Assembly: GCF_946481155.1 (NCBI RefSeq)
Contig: NZ_CAMLMK010000028.1
Span: forward strand, 1 to 28,401
DNA: 28,401 nt
Direction: 5' to 3'
DNA from: an uncultured Flavobacterium sp.
Lineage (GTDB): Bacteria > Bacteroidota > Bacteroidia > Flavobacteriales > Flavobacteriaceae
Shown: in pieces, positions 1 to 7,079 of the stretch
Layout of the letters: every line of letters begins with the position of its first letter
Numbering within the stretch: position 1 is the first letter of the stretch
Position numbers and translations under genes: made by a program
Notes under the pieces: generated by a model
Told to the model about the DNA's origin: nothing
Database searches by the model: none
Seen by the model: the letters and a program-made list of their open reading frames with translations, nothing else

Positions 1-1
1 C

Positions 2-30
2 TTGTTTTTTAGATTTTTTTCCTAAATTTG
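2..30 (+). promoter_or_regulatory. Bacteroidota-type promoter for the S24 regulator
   Basis: A TTG at 2-4 is followed after 18 nt by TAAATTTG at 23-30. This matches the -33 TTG / -7 TAnnTTTG consensus known from Flavobacterium and Bacteroides. The predicted transcript start is about 6 nt after the -7 box, leaving a leader of under 20 nt before the ATG at 54. The motif match is seen directly; the activity is inferred. Confidence 0.5.
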
Positions 31-53
31 TTTCAGCATAAAACAAAAATCTT

Positions 54-752
54 ATGGTTTCAGAACGATTAGGCCAGTACATAGAGAAAAAAAGCATCAG
101 CTATTATGCTTTTGAGAACAGCATCGGCGCAAGCAGGGGTGCCATTTCCAAAGCGGTAAAGGAGAATAAAAGCATCGGTTCTTCCACTTTGGAGGAAATC
201 ATTTCCAAATACAGCGATTTAAATCCGATATGGCTGCTTACAGGCCAGGGCAATATGTTTGTGGAGAGCGAAATGCTTTTGGCAAATAAGAATGTTGAAA
301 CCTATAAGTTAAAAACAGACAGAGCTTTGGATGCGCAACAAATACCTTTGTACGACATTGAAGCTGTGGCCGGATTAGTGCCTTTGTTTAAAGATTCCAA
401 GTCGCAGGAGCCTTTGGACCACATCTCAATTCCGCATCTGCCGAAATGTGACGGCGCGGTTTATATTACCGGTGATAGCATGTATCCACTTTTAAAGAGC
501 GGCGATATTGTGCTGTATAAGGAAATCAACGACATTAAAAATGAGATTTTCTGGGGAGAGATGTACCTGCTGAGCATCGATATGGGCGGCGAGGAATACA
601 TTACCGTAAAATATATCCAGAAGTCGGAATTTGATGGTAATGTGAGGCTTGTGAGCCAGAATAAACACCATCAGGATAAAGATGTGGAGTTGTCGAAAAT
701 AAGAGCGCTGGCTTTGGTGAAAGCGAGCATTAGGATAAACTCAATGAATTAA
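54..752 (+). CDS. S24/LexA-like transcriptional repressor (XRE-type N-terminus)
   Basis: A 232-residue protein that resembles phage CI-like and host S24-family repressors. Residues ~5-60 look like a helix-turn-helix domain (SISYYAFENSIGASRGAISK, ending in NPIWLLTGQGNMF, typical of Bacteroidota XRE regulators). The C-terminal half is a signal-peptidase/LexA-type fold with ITGDSMYPLLKSGDIVLY. Ser142 in GDSM and Lys186 in YITVKYIQ are the likely catalytic dyad. Such proteins normally repress their own or neighbouring genes and may self-cleave on DNA damage. No Ala-Gly or Cys-Gly cleavage site could be assigned with confidence; VAGL at 105-108 in the linker region is the best candidate. No phage genes lie beside it in this window, although its left side is not visible. 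The family call is strong, the target unknown. Confidence 0.85.
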   Translation: MVSERLGQYIEKKSISYYAFENSIGASRGAISKAVKENKSIGSSTLEEIISKYSDLNPIWLLTGQGNMFVESEMLLANKNVETYKLKTDRALDAQQIPLYDIEAVAGLVPLFKDSKSQEPLDHISIPHLPKCDGAVYITGDSMYPLLKSGDIVLYKEINDIKNEIFWGEMYLLSIDMGGEEYITVKYIQKSEFDGNVRLVSQNKHHQDKDVELSKIRALALVKASIRINSMN

Positions 753-789
753 AAAAGTATTAGCAGACATTTCAGAATTCCTTAAAATT

Positions 790-797
790 TAACTTTG
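790..797 (+). promoter_or_regulatory. -7 box upstream of the AraC-family gene
   Basis: TAACTTTG fits the TAnnTTTG -7 consensus. No good TTG lies 18-20 nt upstream (only TTTC near 771), so this is a half-match. It would give a leader of roughly 95 nt that contains the inverted repeat at 828-895. Confidence 0.3.
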
Positions 798-827
798 AAA
801 TAATACGGTTTAATCTTACATTCACGT

Positions 828-895
828 CGGGTAAAGCAAAGGAAAAACAGTTTTAATCTTTTGCAATAAATCCCTGAAAATGTAACGTTTACCCG
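828..895. repeat. 8-bp inverted repeat in front of the AraC-family start codon
   Basis: CGGGTAAA at 828-835 is the exact reverse complement of TTTACCCG at 888-895, which ends two bases before the ATG at 898. The 52-nt spacing would suit either an operator pair bound by a dimer or an RNA stem that masks the start codon. Both roles are inference. Confidence 0.4.
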
Positions 896-897
896 GG

Positions 898-1695
898 ATG
901 TACGAGTTAGAAAAAGAAAAATATTTAGGCAATACAAAAAGATGCTATAACAATACGCAGGGGATTTCTGTTGTAGAGACCGAATATAGGGAGAAGGTTT
1001 TTGAAGGCTGGCACTCCCATGAAAATGCCCATATTACGCTTTTCCTGAAAGGGGGTACAATTGAAAAGAGAAAAAACACCTCGCATACAGTATCTCCCGG
1101 TTCCCTATTGTTTTATCACAGCGATGAGCTACATCTCAACTACGAAACACAATTTCCTTCCAATAACATCAACATTGAGATAGAACAAAGCATTTTAACG
1201 GAATTCGAATTTACGGAAGCGATGTTCGAAAAGGCAATTTGTGATAATGCAAAGGCAAAGTTCCTGATACTTAAAATGTACAAAGAATGTTTTCTGCAGG
1301 ATAACTTCACAAACGATACTATAGGGATTCTTTTTGCGCAATTGGCTGCTAATCTGGAGCATAAAGAGCAGTTATTAAAATGCCCGCCTTGGGTAAAACA
1401 ATTGTATGAGTTGTTAAATGATTGTTGGGATGAGAATCCTAGCCTGCATCATCTGGCAGCGATTTTAAATGTTAACCCCATTACGATTTCCAAACATTTC
1501 CCCCGTTATTTTGGCTGTACTTTGGGAGAATATCTGCGAAGGCTGAAAATAGACCAATCCCTTTCACTGATGAAAAAAGAAAGCATCACCCTGACCGATG
1601 TAGCCTTCCGGTGCGGTTTTACCGATCAAAGCCATTTTATCCGGACGTTTAAGGATCAGACGGGATTTCTTCCGAAGCAATTTCAGAAGATGTAA
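898..1695 (+). CDS. AraC-family transcriptional regulator
   Basis: A 265-residue regulator. The N-terminal part (about 15-100) is cupin-like, with GWHSHENAHITLFLKGG followed by VSPGSLLFYHSDELH, a sensing or dimerisation fold. Residues ~170-265 form the AraC/XylS double helix-turn-helix: first HTH at SLHHLAAILNVNPITISKHF, second at ITLTDVAFRCGFTDQSHFIR, then the family signature FKDQTGFLPKQF near the C-terminus. The short distance to the next gene (about 90 nt, with its own -7 box) suggests that the CPBP protease gene could be a target, but nothing in the sequence proves it. The inverted repeat just upstream may serve autoregulation. Confidence 0.85.
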   Translation: MYELEKEKYLGNTKRCYNNTQGISVVETEYREKVFEGWHSHENAHITLFLKGGTIEKRKNTSHTVSPGSLLFYHSDELHLNYETQFPSNNINIEIEQSILTEFEFTEAMFEKAICDNAKAKFLILKMYKECFLQDNFTNDTIGILFAQLAANLEHKEQLLKCPPWVKQLYELLNDCWDENPSLHHLAAILNVNPITISKHFPRYFGCTLGEYLRRLKIDQSLSLMKKESITLTDVAFRCGFTDQSHFIRTFKDQTGFLPKQFQKM

Positions 1696-1725
1696 AAAAA
1701 AAGCGCGGAGGCAAATTTCATTCTA

Positions 1726-1755
1726 TTTTTTGCGGGTAGCACTGAGTTATCTTTG
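1726..1755 (+). promoter_or_regulatory. Probable promoter of the CPBP protease gene
   Basis: The -7 element TATCTTTG lies at 1748-1755. A T-rich stretch ending in TTG at 1730-1732 sits 15 nt upstream, shorter than the usual ~19. The leader to the ATG at 1788 would be about 27 nt. The -7 match is good, the -33 doubtful. Confidence 0.4.
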
Positions 1756-1787
1756 CTGAAACTACTAACAACAAAAAACATAAAATT

Positions 1788-2684
1788 ATGCAGGCAAAGA
1801 GCATGGGACAAAAGATATTGAATTTCTCTCTGGTAAAGATGATTTTAGGGCTGATCGTTTGCGTCGGACTTGTCGTTATCGGACAGACAATAGCCGCGAA
1901 GTTGCTGGGTTTAACCCCGTTGAATAAGGACTACAGGAATCTTATTAAAGGCATTATTGTTTCCCTTCTTGCTATCGTGAGTTATAGCTTTTTCTTTAGA
2001 CTTTATGAAAAACGGACGATTTCGGAATTGTCTTCGAAAAGAATTGCAAAAAATTTACTTTTAGGGACTTTAATCGGTGTGGCATTACAGTCTTTAACCA
2101 TATTTGTGATTTATCTGGGCGGAGGTTTTACAATCGTGTCCGTCAATCCGGTTTCCTTTATCATCATACCTTTAACGATCGCATTTACCGTGGCCATTTT
2201 TGAAGAGATTCTGATACGCGGCATTATTTTCCGAATCATGGAAGAGAAATTGGGAAGCTATATTGCGTTACTCATCTCAGCAGTACTTTTTGGCGCATTG
2301 CATCTTGTCAATCCGGGAAGCTCACTTCTTTCAGGTCTTTGTGTTGCAGTAGAGGCGGGGCTTTTATTAGGTGCGGCCTATATTTACAGCCGAAATTTAT
2401 GGTTTCCGATTGCGATTCATTTTGCATGGAATTTTATGCAGTCCGGTATTTTTGGAGCGATCACTTCCGGTACTGAGAAAACAAGCAGCCTGTTAACGAC
2501 AAAAATTGAAGGAGCTGTGATAATTACCGGCGGTGAATTCGGACCGGAAGGCACACTGCAGGCCACTATATTCTGTTCGATTGTAACTGTGATTCTGATG
2601 GTATTGAACCATAAACAAAACAAATTGATTAAGCCCTACTGGAAAAAAGAACAACTTGGAGCTTCCGATGCCGTTACCGTTTAG
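1788..2684 (+). CDS. CPBP-family intramembrane glutamic endopeptidase
   Basis: A 298-residue polytopic membrane protein of the CPBP (CAAX protease and bacteriocin-processing, Abi) family. The three conserved motifs are visible: EExxxR at Glu139-Glu140-Arg144 (FEEILIRG), FxxxH at Phe168-His172 (FGALH), and HxxxN at His211-Asn215 (HFAWN). These supply the catalytic glutamates and histidines within the membrane. Hydrophobic helices are apparent at about 15-40, 55-72, 90-112, 122-138, 158-175, 185-200 and 255-273. Bacterial members process prenylated or peptide substrates or act in immunity to bacteriocins; the substrate here is not evident. A terminator follows, so this gene ends the plus-strand group. 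Confidence 0.88.
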   Translation: MQAKSMGQKILNFSLVKMILGLIVCVGLVVIGQTIAAKLLGLTPLNKDYRNLIKGIIVSLLAIVSYSFFFRLYEKRTISELSSKRIAKNLLLGTLIGVALQSLTIFVIYLGGGFTIVSVNPVSFIIIPLTIAFTVAIFEEILIRGIIFRIMEEKLGSYIALLISAVLFGALHLVNPGSSLLSGLCVAVEAGLLLGAAYIYSRNLWFPIAIHFAWNFMQSGIFGAITSGTEKTSSLLTTKIEGAVIITGGEFGPEGTLQATIFCSIVTVILMVLNHKQNKLIKPYWKKEQLGASDAVTV

Positions 2685-2724
2685 GAAGAAAAAAAGAAAA
2701 ATCATCAATCAAAAATGCAAAAAG

Positions 2725-2745
2725 CGCTGCCTTTTTAGAGCAGCG
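2725..2745. terminator. Bidirectional intrinsic terminator between CPBP and M1 genes
   Basis: CGCTGC (2725-2730) and GCAGCG (2740-2745) form a 6-bp stem around a 9-nt loop. T-rich runs follow on both strands (TTTTAAATTTTATTT on plus, CTTTTTGCATTTTTG on minus). It lies exactly between two convergent genes. Confidence 0.7.
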
Positions 2746-2754
2746 TTTTAAATT

Positions 2755-4632
2755 TTATTTCTTAGCGTAAACGTTATTGGTTTTTTCAATATCGGCCATG
2801 ATTTCCATAGGGTCGATGATGATGGCTTTTATGAAACCTTTTTCTTTGTTGATGGTAAACTCGAAGGTCGGATATGCCCAGTCCCAGCCATCTGTAACAG
2901 TTCTTTTTACCGCGGGGAACGGATTGTCTTTTGTCCAGCGCATCAATGTTTGCGGGATGTAGAAACTTTCGGCAGTATCGTCTTCATAGATTACTACAAT
3001 ATCTAAAGGCATTGGCATTCTTCCGATGCGCTCCAAAGTCACTTTCGTTGTTTTATTGTTTTCTTCTACCGCTTTAATGCCGTAATCGATGGTATTGGTA
3101 GTCTTGGTCCATTCGGTTAAATACCAGTCCAGATTTGCGCCTGAAACTTTTTCAGCAGTGTGCTTGATGTCGTTCGGCGTCGGGTGTGTCATTTTATACT
3201 CGGAATAATACCTTTTGATGGTTTTCATCAGGTTGTCTTTTCCGATGAGGTATTCCAGTTGCGAAAGGAAAATATTCCCTTTGCTATACGCCTGAATGCT
3301 GTAAGGACGGTTTTCGTCGTAGCGATCGGAATGCGTGGTTTGCGGCTGCTCTTTCCCGGATTTTACCAAAGAATAATATCCTGCATACGAATCTGCGTGC
3401 GGATTGTCTACTTTTTTGGCAGCCAATTCATTCAAACCGTAGTTTTCCAGCCATGTCGTGAAGCCTTCGTCCATCCATCCGTTTTTAGCCTCGTTGGAAG
3501 CCAATACGTGCTGGAACCAGGAATGTGCCATTTCATGCGCGGTAACGCCAAGTAATCCGTCAAATGTGCCTTCTCCCAGGATTAGCGTGCACATCGCATA
3601 TTCCATTCCACCGTCGCCGCCTTGGATCACAGAGTATTGTTCGTAGGGATATTGCCCCACGGTTTGGTTGTAAATCTGCATCAACTGTACGGTTTTCGGT
3701 TGCAGGTTTTTCCAGTTTTCGATGATTTTCGGATTGTTTTTGTACAGGAAATGAAGCGTTGCTCCGCCGGGAACCTGCGCGATGTCGTGCAGGTAGTCCT
3801 TATCAGCAGCCCAGGTAAAATCATGAACGTTTGGTGCTGTGAAATGCCAGGTCAATGTCTTTTGTTTCTTCGGAACCGCGACTGTTACGCCCGCATCCTG
3901 ATAACCGTGACCGATCTGGTTTTTGTTTTGCAGATAGCCCGTTCCGCCTAAAACGTACTTCTTATCTATGGTAATTTTTACGTCAAAATTCCCCCAAACG
4001 CCGTGAAATTCTCTTGCAATGTAAGGTTCTGCCTGCCATCCTTCGAAATCGTATTCGGCCATTTTCGGGTACCATTGCGCCATTGACAATTCCACGCCTT
4101 CTTTGTTGTTTCTTCCGGAACGTCGGATCTGAACCGGAACCTGTCCGTTAAAGTCCAAAGTAAATGTTGTGGAAGCACCTGGTACAATCGGCTTTGCCAG
4201 ATCCACCTCCAGAATTGTTCCTACAACTTTATTAGCTGCAGCCAGTCCGTCCTGTTTTAGATTTGAAATCTTCAGGTAACCGATTTCATTTGGCTTTAAA
4301 GCTGAAATACGACTTTCTTTGGTTTCTTTATCACCTACTTTTACTTTAGTAACCATTCGTCCGTCAGGATCCTTAATTGCTTTCAGGCGGGCATCCATCG
4401 CACTGTTCGGCTGGAAAGCGTTGTTGAACAGATGATAATACACGCGGCGCAAGGTATCCGGAGAATTATTGGTATAGACTAAGGTTTGTTTTCCTTTGTA
4501 CTGATACGTTTTCACATCCATGGAAACCTCCATTTTATAATCGGCATGTTGCTGCCAGTAGCCGGGATTTGGATTTTTTTGCGCAAAAACGCCGCAGTAC
4601 GCGAATAGGGAAAGTAAAAGCTGTTTTTTCAT
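2755..4632 (-). CDS. Secreted M1-family metallopeptidase (aminopeptidase N-like)
   Basis: A 625-residue zinc peptidase. The signal peptide MKKQLLLSLFAYCGVFAQ is followed by an M1 N-terminal beta-domain. The gluzincin site is intact: HEMAH at 366-370 and the third zinc ligand Glu389 in WMDEGFTTWLE, with the 18-residue spacing of the family. GGMEYAM at 341-347 occupies the exopeptidase GxMEN position, with Tyr where Asn is usual. A helical C-terminal part (YSKGNIFLSQLEYLIGKDNL) follows. The protein should act in the periplasm or outside the cell, trimming peptides for nutrition. No T9SS sorting domain is visible at the C-terminus (NNVYAKK). It lies downstream of an S8 protease gene on the same strand, with a terminator-like hairpin between them. 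Confidence 0.92.
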   Translation of the reverse strand: MKKQLLLSLFAYCGVFAQKNPNPGYWQQHADYKMEVSMDVKTYQYKGKQTLVYTNNSPDTLRRVYYHLFNNAFQPNSAMDARLKAIKDPDGRMVTKVKVGDKETKESRISALKPNEIGYLKISNLKQDGLAAANKVVGTILEVDLAKPIVPGASTTFTLDFNGQVPVQIRRSGRNNKEGVELSMAQWYPKMAEYDFEGWQAEPYIAREFHGVWGNFDVKITIDKKYVLGGTGYLQNKNQIGHGYQDAGVTVAVPKKQKTLTWHFTAPNVHDFTWAADKDYLHDIAQVPGGATLHFLYKNNPKIIENWKNLQPKTVQLMQIYNQTVGQYPYEQYSVIQGGDGGMEYAMCTLILGEGTFDGLLGVTAHEMAHSWFQHVLASNEAKNGWMDEGFTTWLENYGLNELAAKKVDNPHADSYAGYYSLVKSGKEQPQTTHSDRYDENRPYSIQAYSKGNIFLSQLEYLIGKDNLMKTIKRYYSEYKMTHPTPNDIKHTAEKVSGANLDWYLTEWTKTTNTIDYGIKAVEENNKTTKVTLERIGRMPMPLDIVVIYEDDTAESFYIPQTLMRWTKDNPFPAVKRTVTDGWDWAYPTFEFTINKEKGFIKAIIIDPMEIMADIEKTNNVYAKK

Positions 4633-4649
4633 TTTCGATTAAATAAAAA

Positions 4650-4672
4650 GGAAGGGAAAAATGTTCCCTTCC
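4650..4672 (-). terminator. Hairpin with T-tract after the S8 gene, inside the M1 leader
   Basis: GGAAGGGAA (4650-4658) pairs perfectly with TTCCCTTCC (4664-4672), a 9-bp stem with a 5-nt loop. Read on the minus strand it is followed by TTTTTATTT, the form of a rho-independent terminator for the S8 gene ending at 4696. Only 17 nt separate it from the M1 start codon. Confidence 0.65.
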
Positions 4673-4686
4673 GATTATACAATAGT

Positions 4687-4694
4687 CAAATATA
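4687..4694 (-). promoter_or_regulatory. -7 box for the M1 gene
   Basis: The minus strand reads TATATTTG, matching TAnnTTTG, just downstream of the S8 stop codon. No convincing TTG lies at the -33 position. If active, the transcript would begin near 4680 and carry the 4650-4672 hairpin in its ~50-nt leader. Confidence 0.35.
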
Positions 4695-4695
4695 A

Positions 4696-6294
4696 TTATT
4701 TTTTCGCCATGTTGGCTGCCATTACCAAAGCGTTATATGCATTTACGATTTTCCCTGATTTGGAAACCTCTTTGAATGATTTTGTCAGTTGTGTTTCGCC
4801 AACGGTTACATTCTGCGTTAGAGTAGTTCCCGAATCCATAATCACCTGTTTTACCTGAGCGGCAGTCAGGCTTGGATAGTAAGAACGGATTAAAGCCGCT
4901 ACTCCTGCAACATTTGGCGATGCCATTGAAGTCCCTTGCAGATATTGGTAAGTGTTGCTTGGCGTTGTAGCATAAATTTTATCCCCAGGGGCAAAAATAT
5001 CCACGCTGTTTTTTCCGTAGTTTGAGAAAGTCGCCACCATTCCTGAGCCATAGCTTGGCGCTGTTGCCCCTATGATTAATACATTGTTTGCCACTTCCGG
5101 CTGACCATCATAAGAATCTGTTGGGTATTTGTTCATTGTGTCTAAATCATACGATTCGTTTCCGGCAGCGAAAATTACCAAAACATCTTTAGACGCTGCA
5201 TATTTGATGGCATCGTGAACCCATTCCTTGTGTGTGGAATAGTATTTTCCGAAGCTTCCGTTGATTACTTTAGCCCCATTGTCTACCGCATAGCGGATAG
5301 CCAAAGCGATGTCTTTATCATATTCATCACCATCCGGAACGGCGCGAACAGGCATAATTTGCACATTGTTGCTTGCAACTCCGTCTCCGCCTTTGTTATT
5401 AAATCGGGTTTGGGCAATAATTCCGGCTACGTGAGTACCGTGTTTTGCGCCTTTTTTCTCAGGACCGATTACATTGTTGTTTCCGTATTTTCTGTCGTTT
5501 AAGTCTTCAGGATTGTCGCCTACCGCTTTTCTGCCGTCGAACTGAAGGTTGAGATGATAGTTGATTTGGCCGTAAATGTGTTCTTTAAACTCTTCAATGT
5601 CTCTGTCGAAATCTCCTCTGGTGGTTTGTGACAGGATTTGCGTCATCATACCTTTGTATTGCAGTAAAGTCGGATCCGTAGTTTCCATTTTCTTAAGATC
5701 TTCCAGGGTATAGTTTTTCTTTTTCAGATGATCTGCGACAGCTTTGTCTCCTGCCATTATGAAATCAAGTTGTTGTTTGCCCTGCATGTTCTCCTGCATT
5801 TCTTTTTCGTGTTCGGCCTTGGCTTTTCGATACGTTTCCGATCCGTCATCACCTTTTTTCAGGATACGGACGAATTCCATGTTTTCGTGCTCGGCATTGC
5901 CAAGGAAATTCCAGCCATGGATGTCGTCGATATAACCGTTATTGTCGTCGTCTTTGCCGTTTCCTGCCGTTTCTTTTGGATTGGTCCAGATGGCAGGTTT
6001 CAGGTCTTCATGCTCAATGTCGATGCCCGAATCGATTACTCCAACGATAACTTTGGTGCTTTTTTTCCCTTTTAGCAATTCGGCATAAGCCTTATCTACA
6101 CTCATTCCGGGAACAGTGTCTTTTGCTAGATCCAGATGGCTCCAGCGTTTTAAATCATTTTCAGCGATTTTGCCAACTTTTAGTGGCAGTTTATCAATGT
6201 TTTCAGCATTTGTGGAAACCATTTTCTGGGTACCGCAGCCCGCCAGCGCTAAGGCCAGTGCAGCGCATACATAATAAGACTTGATTATATTCAT
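4696..6294 (-). CDS. S8 subtilisin-like serine protease, lipoprotein
   Basis: A 532-residue protease with a lipoprotein signal: hydrophobic ALALALAG followed by Cys20 (lipobox LAGC). The subtilase catalytic triad is complete: Asp88 in VGVIDSGID, His285 in KHGTHVAG, Ser456 in GTSMASPNVAG. Asn379 in FAAGNE supplies the oxyanion hole. A DDDNNGYIDDIHGWNF stretch (115-130), common in Bacteroidota subtilases, may bind calcium. Between Asp88 and His285 lie 197 residues, against about 32 in classic subtilisin; much of this insert (~145-245) is charged and probably helical. There is no obvious propeptide inhibitor domain and no T9SS domain. The likely location is lipid-anchored at the outer or inner membrane. 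Its promoter contains two palindromes. Confidence 0.92.
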   Translation of the reverse strand: MNIIKSYYVCAALALALAGCGTQKMVSTNAENIDKLPLKVGKIAENDLKRWSHLDLAKDTVPGMSVDKAYAELLKGKKSTKVIVGVIDSGIDIEHEDLKPAIWTNPKETAGNGKDDDNNGYIDDIHGWNFLGNAEHENMEFVRILKKGDDGSETYRKAKAEHEKEMQENMQGKQQLDFIMAGDKAVADHLKKKNYTLEDLKKMETTDPTLLQYKGMMTQILSQTTRGDFDRDIEEFKEHIYGQINYHLNLQFDGRKAVGDNPEDLNDRKYGNNNVIGPEKKGAKHGTHVAGIIAQTRFNNKGGDGVASNNVQIMPVRAVPDGDEYDKDIALAIRYAVDNGAKVINGSFGKYYSTHKEWVHDAIKYAASKDVLVIFAAGNESYDLDTMNKYPTDSYDGQPEVANNVLIIGATAPSYGSGMVATFSNYGKNSVDIFAPGDKIYATTPSNTYQYLQGTSMASPNVAGVAALIRSYYPSLTAAQVKQVIMDSGTTLTQNVTVGETQLTKSFKEVSKSGKIVNAYNALVMAANMAKK

Positions 6295-6320
6295 ATTCGT
6301 AAGTAGTTTTTTGAATAGGT

Positions 6321-6350
6321 CTAAAGTATTTCAAATTGTTACAATCACAA
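6321..6350 (-). promoter_or_regulatory. Promoter of the S8 protease gene
   Basis: On the minus strand a TTG (plus-strand CAA at 6348-6350) is followed after exactly 19 nt by TACTTTAG (6321-6328), one mismatch from TAnnTTTG. The leader to the start at 6294 would be about 20 nt. Confidence 0.5.
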
Positions 6351-6370
6351 TGAAAATTAACAATTTGTTA
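6335..6370. promoter_or_regulatory. Putative operator: two palindromes around the S8 promoter
   Basis: ATTGTTACAAT (6335-6345) is an odd palindrome lying between the -33 and -7 boxes. TAACAATTTGTTA (6358-6370) is a second one just upstream of -33. The outer parts also form a 10-bp inverted repeat, CAAATTGTTA (6332-6341) with TAACAATTTG (6358-6367). Three TTGTTA half-sites result. The position suits repressor binding; the neighbouring MarR gene is a candidate regulator by proximity only. Confidence 0.45.
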
Positions 6371-6427
6371 TAAACGGAATAGGGATGGCTTTTGCAGGGT
6401 AAGATAGGCGCAAAAAAATGAGCCTCT

Positions 6428-6493
6428 TTAGATGAAAAGATAGCTCACTGCAGTAATTGCTACTGTAATTAAAAATAAAACAACCTTAATCAT
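6428..6493 (-). CDS. Possible 21-residue single-helix membrane peptide
   Basis: The short frame MIKVVLFLITVAITAVSYLFI begins 41 nt after the MarR stop codon on the same strand and ends with TAA. Almost the whole peptide is one hydrophobic segment with a single Lys at the N-terminus, as in small membrane proteins. There is no other gene in this stretch between the S8 and MarR genes. I recognise no family. It could equally be a chance frame in an AT-rich spacer, since no clear ribosome site is seen. Confidence 0.3.
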   Translation of the reverse strand: MIKVVLFLITVAITAVSYLFI

Positions 6494-6534
6494 AACGTTC
6501 GTTTTTTGATTGATGATTTTCCGACTGACGCTTA

Positions 6535-6963
6535 TTATTTACAATTTGTAATTATTTTTCTCAAAACCGCATCGGCAATTTCCAGTTCACGCTGATCGAT
6601 TCCCTTCAGTGCTTTGCTTCGGTTTTGTAACACAATTTCCTGAACGTTCCCGATGATTTCCTCACCTTCCTTAGTCACTTTCAGTATAAATTTCCTTCTG
6701 TCGTCCGGGTTAATAGTCTTTTCGAGATACCTGGCTTTTACCAGCAAATCAATAATCCTTGTTACCGAGGCATTGTCTTTGAAAACCAGTTCGCTCAATT
6801 CATGCTGCGTAATCGTAGGGTTTTCAAGGATACATTTTATAACCAGCCATTGATCTATGGTGATTTTAAAACCGTGTTCGCGTAATTTCTTCTGCGCATA
6901 CATTCGGTACAAACGGATACTATGATCGATGTTGTAAAAAATAATATTGTTTAATTTTTCCAC
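6535..6963 (-). CDS. MarR-family transcriptional regulator
   Basis: A 142-residue winged-helix protein of the usual MarR length. The order is: an N-terminal dimerisation helix (NIIFYNIDHSIRLYRMYAQK), the DNA-binding domain with ITQHELSELVFKDNASVTRI (recognition helix), the wing with the family's DDRRKFILKVTKEG signature at about 101-114, and C-terminal dimerisation helices. MarR dimers bind short palindromes and are released by small ligands or oxidants. No Cys is placed as in OhrR-type sensors (the only Cys residues are at ~65 and near the C-terminus). The next gene downstream on this strand is the S8 protease, whose promoter has TTGTTA palindromes, a plausible but unproven target. Confidence 0.9.
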   Translation of the reverse strand: MEKLNNIIFYNIDHSIRLYRMYAQKKLREHGFKITIDQWLVIKCILENPTITQHELSELVFKDNASVTRIIDLLVKARYLEKTINPDDRRKFILKVTKEGEEIIGNVQEIVLQNRSKALKGIDQRELEIADAVLRKIITNCK

Positions 6964-6979
6964 GAACGAAATCTTTACT

Positions 6980-6987
6980 CAAAAATA
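6980..6987 (-). promoter_or_regulatory. -7 box of the MarR gene
   Basis: The minus strand reads TATTTTTG, fitting TAnnTTTG, 17 bases upstream of the MarR start at 6963. An imperfect palindrome TTGA-TATG-TCAA lies at 7006-7017 near the expected -33 position and could be an autoregulatory site. Confidence 0.4.
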
Positions 6988-7079
6988 CTAAGGATTTTTA
7001 AATAATTGATATGTCAAATAAAAGTTTAATATAAAATTAACAGCTTTCTAATTGACTGACCCTAAAACGCTTGTGATTT

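Noticed and set aside
54..752. S24 repressor as the edge of a prophage
   Set aside because: All genes to its right are chromosomal in type, with no integrase, attachment site or structural phage genes. The left side cannot be seen.
3160..3951. Plus-strand frames opposite the M1 peptidase
   Set aside because: They are shadows of the minus-strand M1 gene, whose catalytic motifs and signal peptide are intact.
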